Shown: in pieces, positions 11,211 through 23,915 of the stretch
How positions within the stretch are numbered: position 1 is the first letter of the stretch
Layout: every line of letters starts with the position of its first letter
NCBI GenBank assembly: GCA_965112735.1
Contig: OZ218957.1
Span: forward strand, 248,001 to 312,000
Direction of reading: 5' to 3'
DNA: 64,000 nt
Source of the DNA: Phaeosaccion multiseriatum
Lineage: Eukaryota; Ochrophyta, other classes
Notes under the pieces: model-generated
Told to the model about the DNA's origin: nothing
The model's input: only the letters and a program-made list of their open reading frames with translations
Databases searched by the model: none
Translations under genes and position numbers: made by a program

Positions 11211-14200
11211 ACACAATGAGAGGGCGACGACGACGACGACGATATTTCCCGTGAGCAGAAGAGCGTTGGACAAATGGGATGGGGCTGCGCACAAGTCTCT
11301 CCTACGCAAGAGGCTGAGAGGCAACGCCCGCTCTTCACGCTCCTCTCCTCCCCTCTCCTCTCCTCTCCTCTCTTCTCTTCTCCTCTCCTCTCCTCCACCC
11401 TCCTCTCCTCTCCTCCCCACTATTCTCTTCTCTCCCCCCTCTCCTCTCCTCTCCTCTCCTTCCTTGTGCCGTCTTGACACCAATGCAGTGAACAACGGGT
11501 CCACTAAACTGAAGCTCATGCTCTGCCTTCCTCTCACCCCTCACGCCTCTTACCTCCTGCGAGCATGCCGACCCCCCCACCCTCTCCAGCAAGGCCTGAA
11601 GCCATTCCATAGGCAAGCGAGCCGCGTCGCTGACCGTCTGTCCGCGCTTGCCCCCCCCCCCCTGATGAAGCTGCAGCAGTTGTGCAGCCACCTTGCAGAG
11701 ACTTGCTTGGGTCAGGGCCACGCCCCCCATGTGGTGCAGCTGCAGCAGCGCGTTGAGCAGTTGTGATCCGATGCTGCGCACGTCTTCGCAGCTCAGAAGG
11801 GCCACAGCACCGCCGTCGCCAATCTCATTGCTCTCACTACCACCATCCACCCTCTCCTCCCCTTCCTCCTTCTCCTCCTGCTCGTCCCCCTGCATGAGGG
11901 TGTGCCTGAAGGGTACGCTGCATACAAGTTGTCCGAGGCCTGACGTCGCCTCCCTCACAAGCAGCCACGCACACACCACCAAGCGCTGGCAGGCAGACGG
12001 GGCAAGGCGGAGGGGCAACAAGGGTATGTGCGGGTGTGGGGTGCCAGGAGGGAAGGAAGGGGGGGTGGGGGTTGGGCATGAATGTGGGGCAGGAGGGAAG
12101 GACGGGGGCATGGCTGCGGTGGGATTGTGAGGGTGGGGGTGCAGCAGTTGGTGATTCGATGTGGGTGTGAGTGGACATTGTGCCTCCACTCTCCCGAGGG
12201 GAGAGAGGGAGGGAGATTCGGGTGTAGGAAGCAATGAGAGCCCTCATCATCACCATCATCACCATCATCACCATCATCACCATCATGGGCTGCTGGATGT
12301 GGCTACGCTACGCTAAGCCCATACACATCCCTTACATCCGCCTTCTTCCCTCCTTCCCTCCCTCCCTCCGCCCTTCCCTCCCTTCTTCTCTCCCACCCTC
12401 TCTCCTTCCCTCCCTCCCTCCCACTCACCCACCCACCCACCCACCTGCTTTCTTGCGTCGTCCCCCCCCATCCTCTGCTGTACCGGCCGCCCTTGTCCAT
12501 CTACTTTCACCTCCCCGCGGTGCTGATTCGCGTTCTTGGGTACACGGCTCCGTCCACTGCCATCCCCACCCCCACTCCCTCCCTCCCCGTCAACTGCCAT
12601 CCCTCCCTCCCTCGCCTCCTCCTCCTGGACCCGAAACTCACCTCCCCCGCCTCCCTCCCCGTCCTCCTCCCCCTCCTCTTCCTCCTCCTCCAGCCCACCC
12701 ACCACACTGAGGGCAGCCCTTAGTGCGGCCTGCATCAAGGATCTGACGTCACGCACCAGCCCCAACGCCCGCTGTGCCCTCTCGCCCCCCTGGGACACGC
12801 CCCCCTGGGACAAGTCCAGCCCCCCGGGGGACAGCACCTCTCGCAGGGCCAGCAGCAGCCCGTGGGGGAGAGGAGCAGAAGTGGCACTGGCGACAGCTTC
12901 ACCAGCTGGTGATACAGCAGTTGGTGATATAGCAGCGTCGTCCTCCTCGTGGCCGGTGCTCATCGGCGTGGGAAGAAGCTTGCGCGCCTCTTGCTGCTGC
13001 CTCTGCTGCCCCTGACCCATGCAATGCTCCTCCCCCCCCGGAGCACTACCCCCGCCCCCTGGGCCTGCCTTCCCCTTCTCCTTCTGCCAGCACGAGAGCA
13101 GCTGCGGCGTGACGGCGTCAAGTCGGGCCTGTGCGGCGGCGCAGAGTCCCTCTGTGAAGCTCATGAGCTCGTCCCATCCGCCGCCTACGGTATCAACAAC
13201 TGCTGGGCTTTGTCGGGCCTCCTCCACCCCCCCACTTGTTGCCGCCGCCCCCTCCCTCGGGACGACTCCCACAATCTCCCGCCCTGCCGCATAACTCGAC
13301 CCATCAGCAGCAGTTGGTGATACGGTGACTGTGACGCTCCAGCGTAGATGCAGACAGTATACCTCCCCCACGAGCCTCAGCAGGGCCGCCCCTGCCTCTC
13401 CCTCGTGCTGCCTCGGCCTTCCGCATAGCCACAGCCCCCTCTGCACCAGCAAGGCCACCTAAGACAGATGGCAGTGGATGGCAGATGGCAGTGGGTGGCA
13501 GATGGGAGTGAAAGGCAGTGGAGGGACGCCAGATGGTGGAAATCGGACGGAGGGGAGGGGTGGGGAGGGAAATGAGGATGAGGGAAGGGAAGGGGGGAGA
13601 CGGATATGGGGGGCTACCTCGCCTCGCTTTACACCTCCCACCGTCACCACTACTCTTACCACTACCACGACAAGCGCCGCCGCAAGCCCCCCTCACCTTG
13701 TCTGGGCTGCTGTACCCGGGTAGGGGGCGTGGGAAGTCCCTTCTCAGCAGCTGCAGCGCCAAGAGTCGACTCCGCTCCCACGTGCTGCTGAGAAGGGCGA
13801 CCAACGCGTCCACGCTCCACGGGGTGAACACAGACCGCTCCAGCGCTGCCCACAGGGGCACAGAGCCGCTTGAGGGAGAGGGAGTGGTGATGGCGCTTGC
13901 AGTGGTAGTGGTGGTAGAAAGAGGAGGAGGAGGAAGGGGATGGCCGTGAACGGGGCCCGCCACCTGCAGCACCTTAGCGACGCTGACGGTGAGCAGCTCT
14001 ACCACCAACCGCTCCCTTTCAAAGGGCGCCCCGGGGTACAGGCTCTGCACGAACAGTGCCCACACCCACGCCATGAGGTCCTGACACCTCGTGATGACCG
14101 CTTTGCTCTCAGCGGCTCGACTCTTCTCCGCTGCCGCTGCTGCTGCTGCTACTACTCCGTGCCTCTTCGGGTCCGTGCCCTGCTGCCCCTGCCCTCTGGC

Positions 14201-16824
14201 CTTGGCTTCAGCCTTGGCAAGGAGACTCACGTGGAAGTGCAGAGAGGCACACAGCCTGGTGAAGAGGGTCTGCATGGCTCGCTTCAGGCTCTCCTTGTAC
14301 CACCCCGTCGGCGTCTTGAGCGAGTAGCGGAAGGAAGAGCGGAACACCGCCTCCTCTCCCTTGCTGGGCAGACTGGTGGTGCGTGCGTGATTGCAGAATA
14401 GCCCCAGTGCAGACATACGCACCTCCTCCGCCCCGTGAAGCAGCCCCTGCCGCAGAGAGCTCAGAGGCACGATACAGCACTCCTTCTCCCCATCCACTGC
14501 CATCCCTCCTCCTCCTCCTCCTTCCCTCGTGCCCACAACGAGCACTGGGGCTGGGCGGCCCTTCTTGGTGGGAGGTGGAGAGGATCTGAGCAAGCGCCCT
14601 ACCTCCAGCAGAGCCCACAACTGCCGTGCCTCCAAGGAGACCAGCTCGCCCTCCTGGTGTTGGTGTTGGTGTTGGTGCACCGCCTGCCAGCTGTGACCCT
14701 GCTCCTGCTCCTCCTGCCCCTGCTGCAAGGCCCTAATGTCCTTGGCGAGTGCCCGTGCCGCCTCCCACCCGGTCTGAAGCAGCGAAGGCAGCACGTTCTC
14801 TGCCACTTTGCTGCGCAGTCTGTGGCTCTCGGACGTTAGGGCCAGCGCCAGGGGCCGCGTCCAGAGAAGAGCCGACTTCCGACACGCCGCGAGTTCGATC
14901 CTTGCCTCCGCCTCCGCCGCCGCTGTTGCTGCTGCTGCTGCTGGCTTGTTGCGTGCCCTCTTGGACTTGGAGCTACGGCCTTCCCCTCCACGTTCCCCTT
15001 CCCCTCCTTTGGACTTGTCCCCTCCTTTGGAGCTGCTGCTGCTGCTGCTGCTGCTGCTGGGCGGTTCTGAGGGCTCCGACGGCGGAGGGCCCCCACCCGC
15101 TGCGAGAGCCTCTCGCTCATCTTGCAGGAACTGAACCCCCGACGGACAGAGACGCGTACAAGACAGACACATACGACAAATGGACACATGGGCGCAGACG
15201 AAGTGAGCGCGGTGCGTAAGCGCTTCCCTCCTCTCCTCTCCCCTCCGCAGGAGTTAGTCCCTCCTCTCCTTTCCCCTCCCCGTAAGTCTGCGGTGCTCTC
15301 CCCATCAGTGGCTGCCTGCCCCCCTCCTTTCTGCCTGTGTCCTGGTCAGTGCCTATGGACTCGTACCGTCACTACCCACGTCACCTGCTCACATCTTTCT
15401 CACCTACGTACACTGCTCACTCACGTCACTGCCTATGTCAATGACTAAGCTTACGTCTGTACACGTGTCTTTCCTTACCTCTTTGTGCGCAGTGCTGACG
15501 AGCGTGAGGATGACCTCAGTGGCCATCTTGGACACAAAGTTGGGCCCCCCAAAGTCCTGCAGCAGCCGAGTCACCAGCAGCGGCCGCACGGACAGCAGCC
15601 GCCGACTACCCATGGAGGGGATGAGCAGCCTTAGCAGCAGGTACTTGCTGCGGAACGAGACAGGAAGCCCCAGCACGCGGCTCTCCAGCCCCACGCTCTC
15701 TTGCCCCGCCCCATGCCGACTCGGAAGGCCTCCTTCCCCCCCTTCTCCTCTTCTTCCAGCTGCTGTACCACCAACAGCTGCATCACCAACAGCTGCTGCT
15801 GTCTCCCTCAGGGCCAGGATTTTGAGGAAGATGGCGCTGACGGACATCTTGCAGATTGGGTCCCAGGACCCCAACACGAGGCCTATGCAGCGCTCCAGCA
15901 GCGAAGACATGTCCGAGTGTGCCTGCGCAAGTACCGTCGCTCCTCCTCCTCCTCCTCCTGCTGCTGCTACTGGTGTTGCTGTTTCCTTTACTGCATGGAG
16001 CTCCAGGACGAGCTCCGCATGTGCCTTGACACGCCCAAGGAGCTTGTCCACGCACTGCGAACAAAGGAATATGGGGACACAGGAATATGGGCGTACAGGA
16101 ATGAATATACACAGGACATAGGCATAGGTAGCACACGGTCAGAAACAGAGTGAGCAAGGAGAGGGTCAGTTGGAGCTGGCCATTGTCTCTGGCGAGGAGT
16201 ACTGAGTACAGGGCGAATCGCTCGACTCGGCTCGGCAGAGCGCATGTAGGGAGGTGATCAATGAACTTTGAAGAGGACAGGTAGAGGCAGCAGCCGCGAC
16301 TCTCCCTCCAAGAAGAGCATGTCTGCGGCTGCAGGGCACTCTACCTCCTTCCCTCCTTCTCTCCTTCCCTCCCCCCCTCCCCTCCCCTCCTGACCTGGAA
16401 CGCTGCGAGTCTGGCAAGGGGGGTCGTGTTGTGGCACAGCTCGAGAGCACTCTCCGCCAGCGGCCCGTACAGCAGGCACGTGGAGACGCGAGGGGGGCCC
16501 GGGCTAGCGGTTGGTGCTTCAGCGCTTGGGGGTACGGCAGCTGTGAGCACGCGCACGTCCAAGGCACTGAGCAGGCTAAAGCACAACGCAGCCGCGGAGG
16601 ACGGGGGCAGGGTCCCGCTGCTGCACAACCCCAGGGGGGCGCTTCCGGCCCATATGCCTCTAGAATGAGCATTACCCCCGCCCTCTTCCTTTCCCTCCTC
16701 CTCCTCCTCCTCCTCGTCGGCCGCCACCCCGGGAAAGAAGGTTCTGAAGAACGGTCCTGCTCCGATACTGGCGAGGGGGAGTGGGCTCTCCTCCTCCTCC
16801 TCCTGCTTGCCTCGATCCATACCA

Positions 16825-16858
<34 letters not shown>

Positions 16859-18408
16859 TCTGCCGGAACGCGTCTTTGGCAAGCATGACGGCTACCATGG
16901 CTGCTTGCTTCCTCACCTCCCCCTCCAGCTCCAAATGGCGAGCCTCGAGCAGCCCCACGCACAACGCATACACCTGCCGCCGCTGCCCAGCACCCCCAGG
17001 GGTCCCGGTCCCTTCCGGAGAGGGCAAGAGGGACTCCGGGCTGGCAGAGAGCAGCACGATGAGCGCCGCGAGGAGGCCGCTCTGCTCCTCGCCGCCAGCC
17101 CCACTCTGTCCGCTCTGGCCGCCGCCGGAGTTGCCCCCCTCGATTCCGCTGCTGTCGCCTCTACTGCGCTTCTCGGGGGGCGCACCATCCCTTCTGGCCC
17201 CTCTCCTGCTCCTGCTGTTGCTGGTGCTGGTGCTGGTGCTGGTGCTGGTGCTGTTCCCGCTGGTGGTATGGGCGTCAGTGAGTAAGAGGCCCCGCATGAT
17301 GAGCCCCAAGCATAGAGAGGACAGCCCGACTGCCGCCCCTGTTTGGGGTTCCTGAGATTGGGGTCCCTGTGGTGGTGGGGGACCATACCTGCGCAGGAGC
17401 TGTGGGCCCACGCTGTGAAGCTCCAGCAGTCTCCTAAGCGCAACCGCACAGCGCACCACCACTTCGGCCTCGACTTCGGCCTCGACATTAACCTCTGCTT
17501 TTGGCTCACCTCTCTGGGAGGTCAGCGAAACGTCCCCGGAGGTCTCCAAGATCCGCCGCACGACATCGAGTGCCCCTTCTTGCAGCAGTTCGGACCCGCT
17601 CCTACCCTCACCCTTGGCCTCCCCCCCCCCAGCCTCCTTCCTACCCCCAGCAGCAGCAGCAGTGACGCCTTCGAAGGCCTGAGCGACGGCCTGCAGGAGG
17701 CGGAGAAGCACTTTGCGCAGAGGAGCTTGCTGCACGAAGATGCAGAGCTTGAGCAAGGCAAGGTACGTTGCCAGCAGCTCCTCTCTGCTGCTGCTGTTAC
17801 TGGGAACGACGGGGCGGGGGGGTCGAGACGCGTAAGGTACACAAAGGAAGAGCCAAAGCACCGTCGTGGGCACACACACTGTCCTGACCGAGATGTCCTT
17901 GGGAAGGATGCAAAAGGTCGAGGAATGAAACAGTCGCGGCGGCATGTACGCCAATTCGTGGAGACCAGGCTCAAGTTTAGGTTCACTCAGGAAAGCGAAA
18001 CAGTCTGGCCCGACACCCTTAAACCAAAGAATTCTTGTCTAACCTGCTGCTCTTCATGGCCGGCAGAAGCTTGGAGAGGCCCCTGAGCGCCTCCAGCTGT
18101 GCCCTCAGCCGCACCCCCTGCTGGGCCTGCTTCTGCCCCTCCTCCTGCTGCTGCTGCTTCTGCTGCTGTTGCTCTACCTCCAGGGGATGCACACTCAGGG
18201 TCTTTGCCTTCCAAAGCACCTCCCAAAGCCTCGCCAAGTGAGCACTGGGGGGCGCATCAGCGCTGCCTGCCGCGCCGCCGCTGGTGCTGCGACTGCTGCT
18301 GCCGTTCGGTGGTTCCCGGCTGGAGGATGGTGCAGATATAGCAGTGAGGCCTTCTCTGAGCAGCACCTCCAGCGGCGTGGCCACCACCACACAGAGATCA
18401 ACCTCCAT
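7525..18408 (-). CDS. THADA: THADA / Trm732-family protein (DUF2428, tRNA 2'-O-methylation cofactor)
   Basis: Seven exons: 18044-18408, 16395-17799, 15479-16054, 13697-15130, 12445-13458, 11554-11985, 7525-11073; all phases agree, giving 2,924 residues. The DUF2428 core spans exons 6-7: RLVVCAWLLVREATSGLG (about 1599), FVLRRSSGLAAAFLALL (1743), then HALNTLRLVFSDSAL and DPSWAVRNSSVLVYSALI, all hallmark THADA boxes. Upstream helical repeats include VRMSALGLFC. In yeast Trm732 partners the methyltransferase Trm7 for Cm32 of tRNAs; human THADA partners FTSJ1. The protein is about 1.5 times human THADA (1,953) because of Gly, Gln, Ser and Glu-rich insertions between helices, several encoded by simple repeats or by the TTGGTGATACAGCAG motif. 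The start ATG is the first in an open first exon. Family assignment is firm; single exon borders are predictions. Confidence 0.9.
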
Positions 18409-19397
18409 TATGAGGGAAGGGGAAGGGGGGGGTGATTTGATATCGATTTGACCACACCATCCACCTTAATGTGTTGGTCCTCCAGAGTACTCACAGCTCA
18501 CGTGTTTTTTTTTGTTTTTTTTTCTTCTCTCTTCTCTCTTTCTAAGTCGCAGGACGATCACGGTTTTGAATGAGCTAAAGAGGGCACCGCTTTATATTTT
18601 TTGGAACCCAGGAAGGAGGAAGGAGGTCCATGTGCCATACGCCCATCCTATATCAAGCTCATTGCAGTGGAGTGTTAAAAGTCAAGCTTGTTGGCGGGGC
18701 TCGACGGGGGGGGGTAATCGACTCACTCCAGCAGCGATCTTGATGGAAATCGTATTTTTTCTAGACTGTTTTGCCTCCCAGTCTGAATTAATGATTTTGT
18801 TCTGTATATGACAGGAGGCACCCTCCGACCCAGGCGGCCCTCTGCCAACAGAGGCCACTCAGGGCGACCCCCCATGGAGCGCCCGTTCCTCTCTACTCCC
18901 ATCCCCCTCGGGACCGGCCGTTCCTCCACAACCTCCCCTGCTCTCCTCCTTCCTCCTGTTGCGTCGCACGTCTCCACGTGAGGGAAATCGACATCGATAC
19001 CGTCTCATCATCTCGATCTGGTGATCGTCTTCCCAGTTTCCAACTTCGAGAATATTCACTCCCGTTTCTGTCCCTCCCTCCCTCCCTCCCTCCCTCCCTC
19101 TCGTCTAGCTACTCTCGTCTCTCGTGACCCTCGGTCCTCCTCATAGCCTAGTCATCGTAGTCCTCGAACCCCCTTTCCACTTCGGACCTTCTACACTGAG
19201 AGGATGCCGCCAAAAGTTAGGGGCTTTTGTAATGTGATTTCAGACTTTAGGTGGATATGGAAACATGGAAACGCTGATAGCGCGGTTGTATCTCCGGTGA
19301 GCCCGGCCGGTCCCACAAAGACGAAAGGGTCATGTTTTAGGCGCCCCACGCTCCAGCGCGACATCCGCACAACCCGTCCGCACAAGAGGCGGGGGCT
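18409..19397. promoter_or_regulatory. Divergent intergenic region, THADA / secreted CBM gene 1
   Basis: About 990 bases between divergent starts. It has T-rich runs at 18510-18545, a (CCCT)n run at 19073-19100, and AT-richer sequence at 18590-18810. No coding region is supported. The last about 50 bases (from 19349) are homologous to the sequence upstream of the second CBM gene (25676-25724), so they may be core promoter and leader. Confidence 0.4.
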
Positions 19398-22300
19398 ATG
19401 GCGACGTTCTTCTCATTGGCCTCGTCGGCAGCTCTGCTCCTGCTGCTTCTGGTGGCGCCATCGAAAAGTGAGTGTGGATATGCACGGGGCCCGTGGGTTG
19501 CGCCCAAGGAAGGAACAAGTATGGAAGGAGCCGGATCTTTAGAACAAATCTTTGACCCTGTCGCCCCACCACTACCGGCAGCTGCAGAGCTTACCCCTCC
19601 TTCCTCTCCTCAGGCAGTGGCTGATGCTGAAATCATAGCTGAGGGAAGCGGCCGAGAGAAGAACAACAACGTGGCCAATCTCGCGTGTGTTCCTGCCTGC
19701 TTTTCTTGACTTTCACCCCCCCCCCCCCCCCAGTCGTGGACGCTGGGGCTGAGATCGTGGCCGATATTCCCGAGCCAAACCTTCGCGAGGGATGCTCCCC
19801 GCGATGTGTGAACACTGCTGATGAAGGGCAATACAGATGCGATATCGATGCTTCTGGGAACCTGCTCTGCAACACCTTCGAGCTCTCAGGTAAGCCCTCC
19901 TCTCTCTCTGTGCCCAGGAATGCACCCCCTTACTCCCCTCCTTAGCTAGCTAGTACTACGTTCAACTGATTCATGTGGGCAACCCTGGCTGCCTCACCTT
20001 GCTTGTTGCCTGCTTTGTGCTCATAGGACCGCACACGTGCCACTTTCACTACTATACCGCCGATGAAGTCGCCCAATGCATGGCAGAGAAACGTGAGTGA
20101 CTTGCTCCTCCCCTCATCCCCTCCTGTGGATGGGCATCGTCAGACACGAAATCAGACTCTCCACCCTGCCTCCCTTGGGCCGGGCGGGGGCATTGCGTGG
20201 CTGTGTGACTGCCTGCTGGCCTTGCTTAGCTACATCCTCTGCCTCTCTGTGACCGTCTATCCCTTCCTCCCCCTCGCTCTGTCTGTCGCTCCGCCCTCGC
20301 TCTCCCTCCCTCTCCCTCTCCCCCTACCTCTTGGCACTTGGCACTTCCCCCCGCCCCCCCTGCTGCGTGCCTCCTCCTCTCTCTCCGTGTGATCTGGTGG
20401 CTGTGTCAATCTGAGCAGGAAGCTCTGTGGGCAGCGACGCCCCCTACACCCTCATCATTATGGGCTCCTCGATTCTCATGGGCAGCATTTTCACAGTCGC
20501 GCCGTGGGTGAGTGCGTGGGGCGGGGGTCGAGGCCCCAGAGGCTGGGTGGCCTTTTCTTCATGCCCAGGCAGAGAGGAGGAGAGCTCAAGGGGAGAACCA
20601 TAGCTACACGGGTGCTCTCGCTCCCTCCCGTCTTCCCTCCCTGTCCTCGCTCCCTCCCTGCCAAGAACGGAAGTTGATGGGGAGTCCGAAGCGAACGGCA
20701 CACGCACGCACCGTCTGGTGCGCTTTACCCCTGGTGACCTACTGTCTGACCGGTCCCTCCCTCCCTCGTCCCTCCCTCTCTCCCTGTTGTCCCTCGTAGC
20801 TCGTCAATGAGATCGACTCTGACTTCGACTACCAGCCCTGGATGTTCGACCCACTCCCCCCACAGCCGAGCGCCAACCCAATGGACAACTGTGCCCAGAT
20901 GGTCCTTGACGCGCAGCTCGGCCTCGTGGCAAAGAAGGCCGACGTGAACGAATCTCCCGAATGCGTGCAGGTGGGTTGCGTGAGGAGGTTTTCCCCTCCC
21001 TACTGCCCGGGCCCCCACTTCCACGTGCGCTGGCGGTGAATCGCCGTGAAGGCTTCACCGTCTCTCTCTCCCTCCCTTTGACTTATCCCCGTTGACCTCC
21101 CTTCTATCTTTCACTTTCTCACCCCCCGCGGCAACCTCCACACCCCACAGGTGTACGAGCACAGCATGGCAGGGGACTCCGCGGACACGGGGGAGGCTTC
21201 CTTCCTCGGCGACGCCAGCATCGTGTGGGCCTCTGCGCCATCCCCTGACAAGATGCAGCAGCAACTTGACCTGCTCACAGAGGCAGGACGGGACCAGGAC
21301 CACGGGCATATGGTTCTGTACCTCGGGCTGTGGTACACCTTCTGCCTGCAGGGGAGGGAGTGGGCCTGCAACATCCTGCCCGAGGGGGCGGCGCTGAGGG
21401 TTTTGAGGGGGGAGTCGCTTGCCGCTCAAGTGTCCTTCTTTGAGGGCAAGTACGCTACTTTGGTGCAGCGCATCCTCAGCGACTTCCCCAACTACGAACT
21501 GACCATCACGGGGCTACGGCGGTACTCGGACATCACCAGGGCCTACGATGACACCGTCAGACAAGTAAGTCACTGAGTCAATGGACACACTCCATGAGAC
21601 AAGTGACTGACTGGCATGAGGAGGATTGCTTCGAGTGGTGAAAGTGGTGTGGAACCGGGCGGGAGGGAGCAGGATGAGTGGAGGTGGGGCACGAGGAAGG
21701 GACGGGATGACTGAGAGGGAGGGAAGAATGGACTCGCCCTTCGCGCATGAGCTGGTGTGATTCGTGTGCGTGTGTGTGCGTGTGTGTGCGTGTGCGTGCG
21801 TGCGTGCGCGCGTGTGTATGCTTGGGTGGGTAGGAGGCGAGGGAGAAGGACAGTATGTAGAGACACGTCAGCTCCAACCTACTTCTGAGGAAGCGGCGGT
21901 TTTTTTCTGTCGAGATGCCTCGAACCCTCTTATTCCCTGAGGGCTGTTATATTCATTCCTCTAATTCATCTGTCTTGCCCCCTCCCCCTCCCCCCGCCCG
22001 CCTCACTGTCCACCCTTCCGCCCCCCCGCCCTTCGCCCCGTGCACCTCCCTTCGTTCCCTCCCTCCTTGCCTGCCCCCTCAGCTTGCCGCGAGCAGAGCC
22101 GTCAATTTCCTCAACTTGGATGGAACCACGCAGCTCAGGCCCCACCAGCCCGATGACATTAGCAATCATCCCCCCCACGTGGTGAACCATTCCTTATTCC
22201 AACGCTACATGGCTCCCATCTGTGAGGGCACCAGCGTGGGGGAGGCGCAGGAGTGCGAGGAGGAGGTGAGTCAGTCAGCTAGTCGGTCAGTCAGACAGGC

Positions 22301-23583
22301 GGTCGGTCAGTCAGGTAGACAGTCAGTCGGTCAGTCAGTCAGGCCGTCCCGTTTGTCTTGTGGTCACCCGCCGCGCCCTTCCCATTCACGTGATGTATGT
22401 ACCGCTCTTCCTCCCTACGCTCATTCCTACCCTCCCCCTCGCCCACTCTCCCCGTTGCTCTGGCCAGATGGTGGGTTCCCCCGGCTGCCAAACCGAGACG
22501 TACGACAACCCTGACGGCCGTTGGTTCGAGCAGTACAGCCGCGGTTGCGACATTAAGACCTTTACGTCGCCTCTCGGCACCGTGCTCCCCCCCGCCGTCC
22601 TCTTCTCGGCGTGCCCCCTCAACACGCCCAATCTGTTCCTCAACCCCAACTTGGACGAGAGCTTGGTGCCCTGGACGAGCTTCGCTCTGCTCTCTGCGGG
22701 TGTGCTGGACGCCTCCATTACCCACGTTACGGAGGCCGGCGATGGAGGCGCTCGCTTCACCATTAACACCGCCGGAACTGCCGACTGGCACATGCAGCTC
22801 TTTCAAGTGCTGCCTCCTGAGGACCTCACGTTGGGCGAGACCATGACGGTGAGCTTCGAAGTGACGGCCGAAGAGGGGGAGGCGGGAAGCACTCGGGCGG
22901 TCTTCCCGTACATTCAGCAGCTTGAGGCCCCGTGGAGGCCGTTTGTGTCGGGGCGGTGTGAAGTGCGCCCCTCGGGCCCGACCACATGCAGCGTCACTGC
23001 AACTCTGACGGACGTTACAGTGCCTGTCAAGTTCGGCATCCAGGGGGGAGCGTCTGACGTCGATTTCACGGTGCACGGAGCTTCGCTGTGTCGCACTGAT
23101 GACACCGTCGGATCCCCTGTGAACGTCCTGTTCGTGAATCCGGACTTCACAGATGGCCCTCTGAGCAATTGGGTTCCGTTTGTGTACATAGGCTCTGCCC
23201 CCGGTGTGGAGGGCGCGTGGACTTTCAGCGACGACGGCGCTGAACTCAACATTCTCGCCGTGGCCGAGGGCCCGACAGAGAGCTGGCACGCGCAGATGCA
23301 CCAGGACTTTTACCTCAGCAGCGTCGGAGTGGGTACATACATGGTTGCTTTTGAGGTGTCGGCGCCGGACGGGGACTTCCCCATCGACGTGTACGCACAG
23401 CAGTCGCAGGGTCCCTACAGGGTCTTCGGTAGCAACAAGTGCATGGCTAAGCAGGAGCGAGCGTGGTGCGTTGCAGAGGCGGAGGTGGATGACGTGTCGG
23501 GCTTGATCAAGTTCGGTGCACAGGGTGGTGACAACGTCGGTAAGGTGGTGCTACACAGAGCGGCGCTTTCCAAGATAGCCTGA
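19398..23583 (+). CDS. Secreted PC-esterase/SGNH-like protein with two CBM-like domains, copy 1
   Basis: Eight exons: 19398-19467, 19734-19889, 20027-20092, 20419-20507, 20800-20970, 21151-21564, 22083-22265, 22468-23583; phases agree and give 754 residues. Residues 1-23 are a signal peptide. The N-terminal domain (about 24-383) has a Cys-rich start, CHFHYYTADEVAQC, then IIMGSSILMGS, which sits where PC-esterase/NXPE/TBL-type SGNH proteins carry the GDS nucleophile box, and near its end DDISNHPPHVVNH, a possible Asp-His block. Two beta-sandwich carbohydrate-binding-like domains follow, starting at NLFLNPNLDESLVPW and VNVLFVNPDFTDGPLSNW, each with the N-x-D-W pattern of CBM4/9-type modules. 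Role in modifying or binding wall polysaccharide is inference. Nearly identical to the longer copy at 25725-33372. Confidence 0.75.
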
Positions 23584-23915
23584 GACGGAAATTTTGTACT
23601 GGATGGTCATCCCCTAAGGTGGTAACATTTTCGTGGTACACGGGCATAGCCAAGAGGAGATGCTGAGGGACGTCGCTGTTAGCGCTCCTCAGGAGTGACT
23701 CGCCCGATGTCTCGGCCTCGGCCACAGCTTTGTCAAAGTGCCAACCACAATTTTGATTTACTTCGAAGTAGTTAGTAAAGCGAGGCTACATAATATGTAC
23801 ATACATTTATTTTACCTGCGATAAGAGGGCCTCTGTACATTGCGGGAGCGTGATTGATCCGCTCCAAATACGATACAAGTCTCCGTGGACTGCCATCCTA
23901 CCCATCCTTCCTATC

